Origin: Triatoma infestans
Lineage: Eukaryota; Arthropoda; Insecta; Hemiptera; Reduviidae
Assembly: GCA_011037195.1 (NCBI GenBank)
Contig: JAAEAF010014403.1
Location: 62,001 to 126,000 of the forward strand
Direction of reading: 5' to 3'
DNA length: 64,000 bases
The notes below the pieces were generated by a model. The model searched no databases. It saw only the letters and a list, made by a program, of their open reading frames with translations, and was not told where the DNA came from. The position numbers and the translations under genes are program-made. Position 1 is the stretch's first letter; every line of letters starts with the position of its first letter. Below, piece by piece: positions 61,379-64,000 of the stretch.

Positions 61379-64000
61379 GTCAACATTGGATTTTTGTTAG
61401 TATCTCTTTGTCAAATTTTACTTTTATTTTAGGACTAGTTTATTTTAATTATTCCTTAAATTTGGAGATATTGCTAGATCTATTAGATGAAACTATTAGA
61501 GAGATTCAGCATAAGTATTTATCTTATCCAATGTTTATAGGGGGTGACTTTAATTGTCGCGTCGCGGAGCTTAATCAGGGAGACGAGGATATATTTGGTA
61601 GTACATCTCTTTACCATAAAAGAAGTAATATGGATAAAGTATGTAACACTAGAGGTAAATGTTTAGCTAATTTTATAGAACTACATTCTATGATACTTGT
61701 CAATGGTCCAAGTGATATTTCAGGCCATTTTACTTATGTTCAGACAACTGGTAGAGTACCAATGATCTATTTTGATGTGACTTAATACATATAGACTTGG
61801 TAAGTGATTTAAAGGTAGATGATATAGTTACAAAGTCAGATCATTTTCCAATAAATGTCACTCTTAAGTTACCTCGCAGTGCTGATAATACTGATACGAA
61901 ATTAGCAGAAACTTTAAAATTAAATTGGAATTGTGATAAGGCTGCCCAATTCAACTATATGATGAAGTTCTCTAATAGAATTTCTGTTAATTTTGATATG
62001 TTATCTACTGAAATTATGTATGATAATTTAGTATCTGCTATTCATGAAACTTCTAATGAATTAGAATTGTTTAAATTTCAAAAAATCAGAAGTGTTAACA
62101 GGTATAGGACCAATAAACCCTGGTATGATTTGGAATATGTCGAGACTAAAAAGAGAGTCTAACAAGTTTTAAAACAGATGAAGCTCTCTAAATATAATGA
62201 AACTGATAAGAATGTTTGTATTAAGGAAAAGAAAAAATATGTTGAATTGGTTAAAAATAAAAAGAAGTCATATACTGTATCTATTATAGAAAAACTTAGT
62301 GATTGTAGGAGTAGTAAGGTCTTCTGGAATACTATTAATCTATATCGTAAAACCAAAAATATTCCCTCTGAATTATCTATTTCGTGTGGAGAATGGATAT
62401 CTTATTACAGGGACACTTATCCTGCCAGAAATGTTATAGATTTGGCATTTTTAGATGTAAGACACCCGGTTTTAGATGCTCCTATAGTTGATTCAGAAGT
62501 ATACCGTACACTAAACCCCTGCAAATCTGGAAAGGCACCAGGTAATGATAGTATTAACTATGAATTTTATAGTTTCTTACCACAAAACTGGCTTTTGTAT
62601 ATTATGACTATGTTTAATCATATTTTCTCCACAGAAAAAGTCCCACATTCTTGGACAAAAATTATAGGTTTTAATCTATTTAAAAAAGGAGATAGAAAAC
62701 AATTAACAAATTATAGATTGATCGCTTTAGCTAACCATTCTAAAAATATTTACGCGAATTATTTTGAACAGGTTGACTTTATGGTCGGACATGGTTGGGG
62801 CAATACCTGAATCACAGAATGGTTTAGAATGGGAAGGGGCTGTGTTGACAACATTTTCGTGCTGTCTTCGTTAATACAAGTTAAATTATCCAGGCCTGGA
62901 GGTGAATTGTTCTGTGCCTTCATTGATTTCAAGCGGGCATTCGACAGTTTGAATCATGGTCTACTTTGGTTTAAATTGAATAAAATAGGTGTCAGCAGTA
63001 AGATAATAAGAATTATCAAGTATTTATATGATAATGCGACTCTTCAAATTCGATGTGGTAGTGAGTTATCCGAACCTGTTGATATAACGGAAGGAGTTCT
63101 CCAGGGGGAAACATTGAGCCCACTCCTATTCAATTTATTTATGAGTGACATCGAAATTTATTTTAGAAGTAAAGGCTTATCGGGCATCCCTATTGGTCAG
63201 AACACTGACATTATTATGCTACTATACGCAGATGATATGGTATTGTTTGGTGATTCATATACAGATATTCGGTCTAAACTGAACCTGTTGGAAACCTACT
63301 GTCAAGAAAATTTTCTTCACGTTAACACCAATAAAATTAAAATTATTAGATTTTCAAAATCGCATAGAAAGAGTAGTAGGCGTTTAATTTTTAACGATTC
63401 ACACTTGGAACAAGTTTCTGTATATGATTACCTCGGTATATTGTATTCTAATTCTGGCGTTTTTCTTAAGCAGACTGAATATACTGTTGGCAAAACTAAC
63501 ACAGCTATTGGTTCTGTACTGAAAACTTGTGCCGGTGCAAGAATAATTCAATGGGAGGCCAGAACCAAATTGAACAGTGCTATTGTATTAGGAATAATTC
63601 TTTATGGTGCTCAGATTTGGGGACTTAGGTACTGTGACTCTTTGGAAGTTTGTCACTTAAATTTTTATAAGCGGTTACTAGGCCTATCACGGTGCACCCC
63701 CAATTTTGCGATTCGCCTAGAAGTGGGAACTGTTCACATTAAGTGTAATGTGTTAAAGCTAGCCATTAAGTGGTTATTTAAATTGAAAAGTATGTATGTA
63801 CGAGTTAGGGTGAACTAACTTTGATGAACTAACTTTTAAAACTATGTGAGCAGCATAAAATTGCCAATGTTAAATTTAACTGGGTTACTCAGTTACTGAA
63901 TACTTTCAATTCTATTGATTTTTCAGACCTGATTTCAACACAGGATTTGAATTTATTGAAAAAAAAGTCTAAAGACATTTTATTTGTTTACAGAAACCAT
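61379..64000 (+). mobile_element. Non-LTR retrotransposon (LINE), endonuclease and RT, broken
   Basis: Plus-strand LINE running off the right edge. Endonuclease part at 61408-61785 (FIGGDFNCRVAELNQG; GRCLANFIE-like GKCLANFIEL; LVNGPSDISGHFTY) and 61797-62162 with VTKSDHFPINVTLKLP. Linker 62178-62810 (LNPCKSGKAPGNDSINYEFY; FNLFKKGDRKQLTNYRLI). RT at 62829-63818: GELFCAFIDFKRAFDSLNHG, EGVLQGETLSPLLFNLFMSD and LLYADDMVLFGDS. Then the post-RT LGIILYGAQIWGLRY and LGLSRCTPNFAIRLEVGT. Breaks near 61785, 62162 and 62810 separate otherwise good frames, so it is fairly young. Same group as the LINE at 34.9-37.0 kb. Its N-terminal end is missing or lies at the border with the Polinton right end. Confidence 0.85.

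Overview
This window is eukaryotic nuclear DNA, almost certainly from an arthropod and most likely an insect. It is AT-rich and packed with transposons. There is one candidate host exon with clean GT-AG borders, and core promoters have a TATA box about 31 bp before a TCAGT-type initiator, as is common in insects. Nothing bacterial was seen: no operons, Shine-Dalgarno sites, rRNA or CRISPR. The species cannot be named from sequence alone.

Layout. 1-5.6 kb: decayed retroelements (an RTE-like LINE with an (AAGT)n tail, a Penelope-like GIY-YIG end, two pieces of an unclassified LINE). 5.6-17.3 kb: mostly non-coding, with copies of a dispersed non-coding repeat family, tRNA-derived SINE-like pieces, simple repeats and one candidate host exon (9694-9809, minus). 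17.3-23.0 kb: two broken LINEs in tandem (R1/LOA-like, then Jockey-like). 23.1-23.9 kb: a minisatellite.

24-44.8 kb holds broken pieces of Polinton/Maverick (adintovirus-like) DNA elements. 24.0-30.9 kb carries a packaging ATPase, a DUF8207-like protein, a small fibre-like protein, a retroviral-type integrase, an unknown 166-aa protein, a PLA2-domain minor capsid protein, an adenain-type protease, a penton-like protein and the first codons of the major capsid protein. 31.2-43.0 kb carries a protein-primed-type DNA polymerase B (minus strand) split by a LINE with a 13-bp target-site duplication, a conserved unknown protein, unusual duplicated repeats and a small intron-preceded Cys-rich gene. 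A short inverted repeat (31.29-31.41 and 42.84-42.96 kb) brackets this block. At 43.2-44.8 kb lies an intact 510-codon matrix metalloproteinase (MMP) ORF with a hemopexin-like tail.

44.95-61.37 kb is a nearly complete second Polinton of about 16.4 kb. It has AG...CT termini, a near-perfect 6-bp target-site duplication, and unusually long (about 4.3 kb) inverted arms that carry gene copies (most of the major capsid gene plus the conserved unknown gene). Its single-copy core runs PolB, ATPase, DUF8207-like protein, integrase, protease and a penton remnant, all on the minus strand. 61.4-64 kb is another LINE (endonuclease and reverse transcriptase).

How the genes fit together: PolB would copy the linear element, the integrase would insert it, and the ATPase, protease, penton, PLA2 protein and double-jelly-roll capsid protein form a virion module. 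Most of these genes carry stops, frameshifts or deletions, so both elements look inactive. The most interesting signals are (1) the intact MMP, whose promoter, and whose last coding bases, recur at the start of the PLA2 gene of the other element, suggesting that the MMP is a Polinton cargo gene; (2) the gene-bearing inverted arms; and (3) a repeated architecture in which TATA boxes lie on the stop codon or last codons of the upstream gene.
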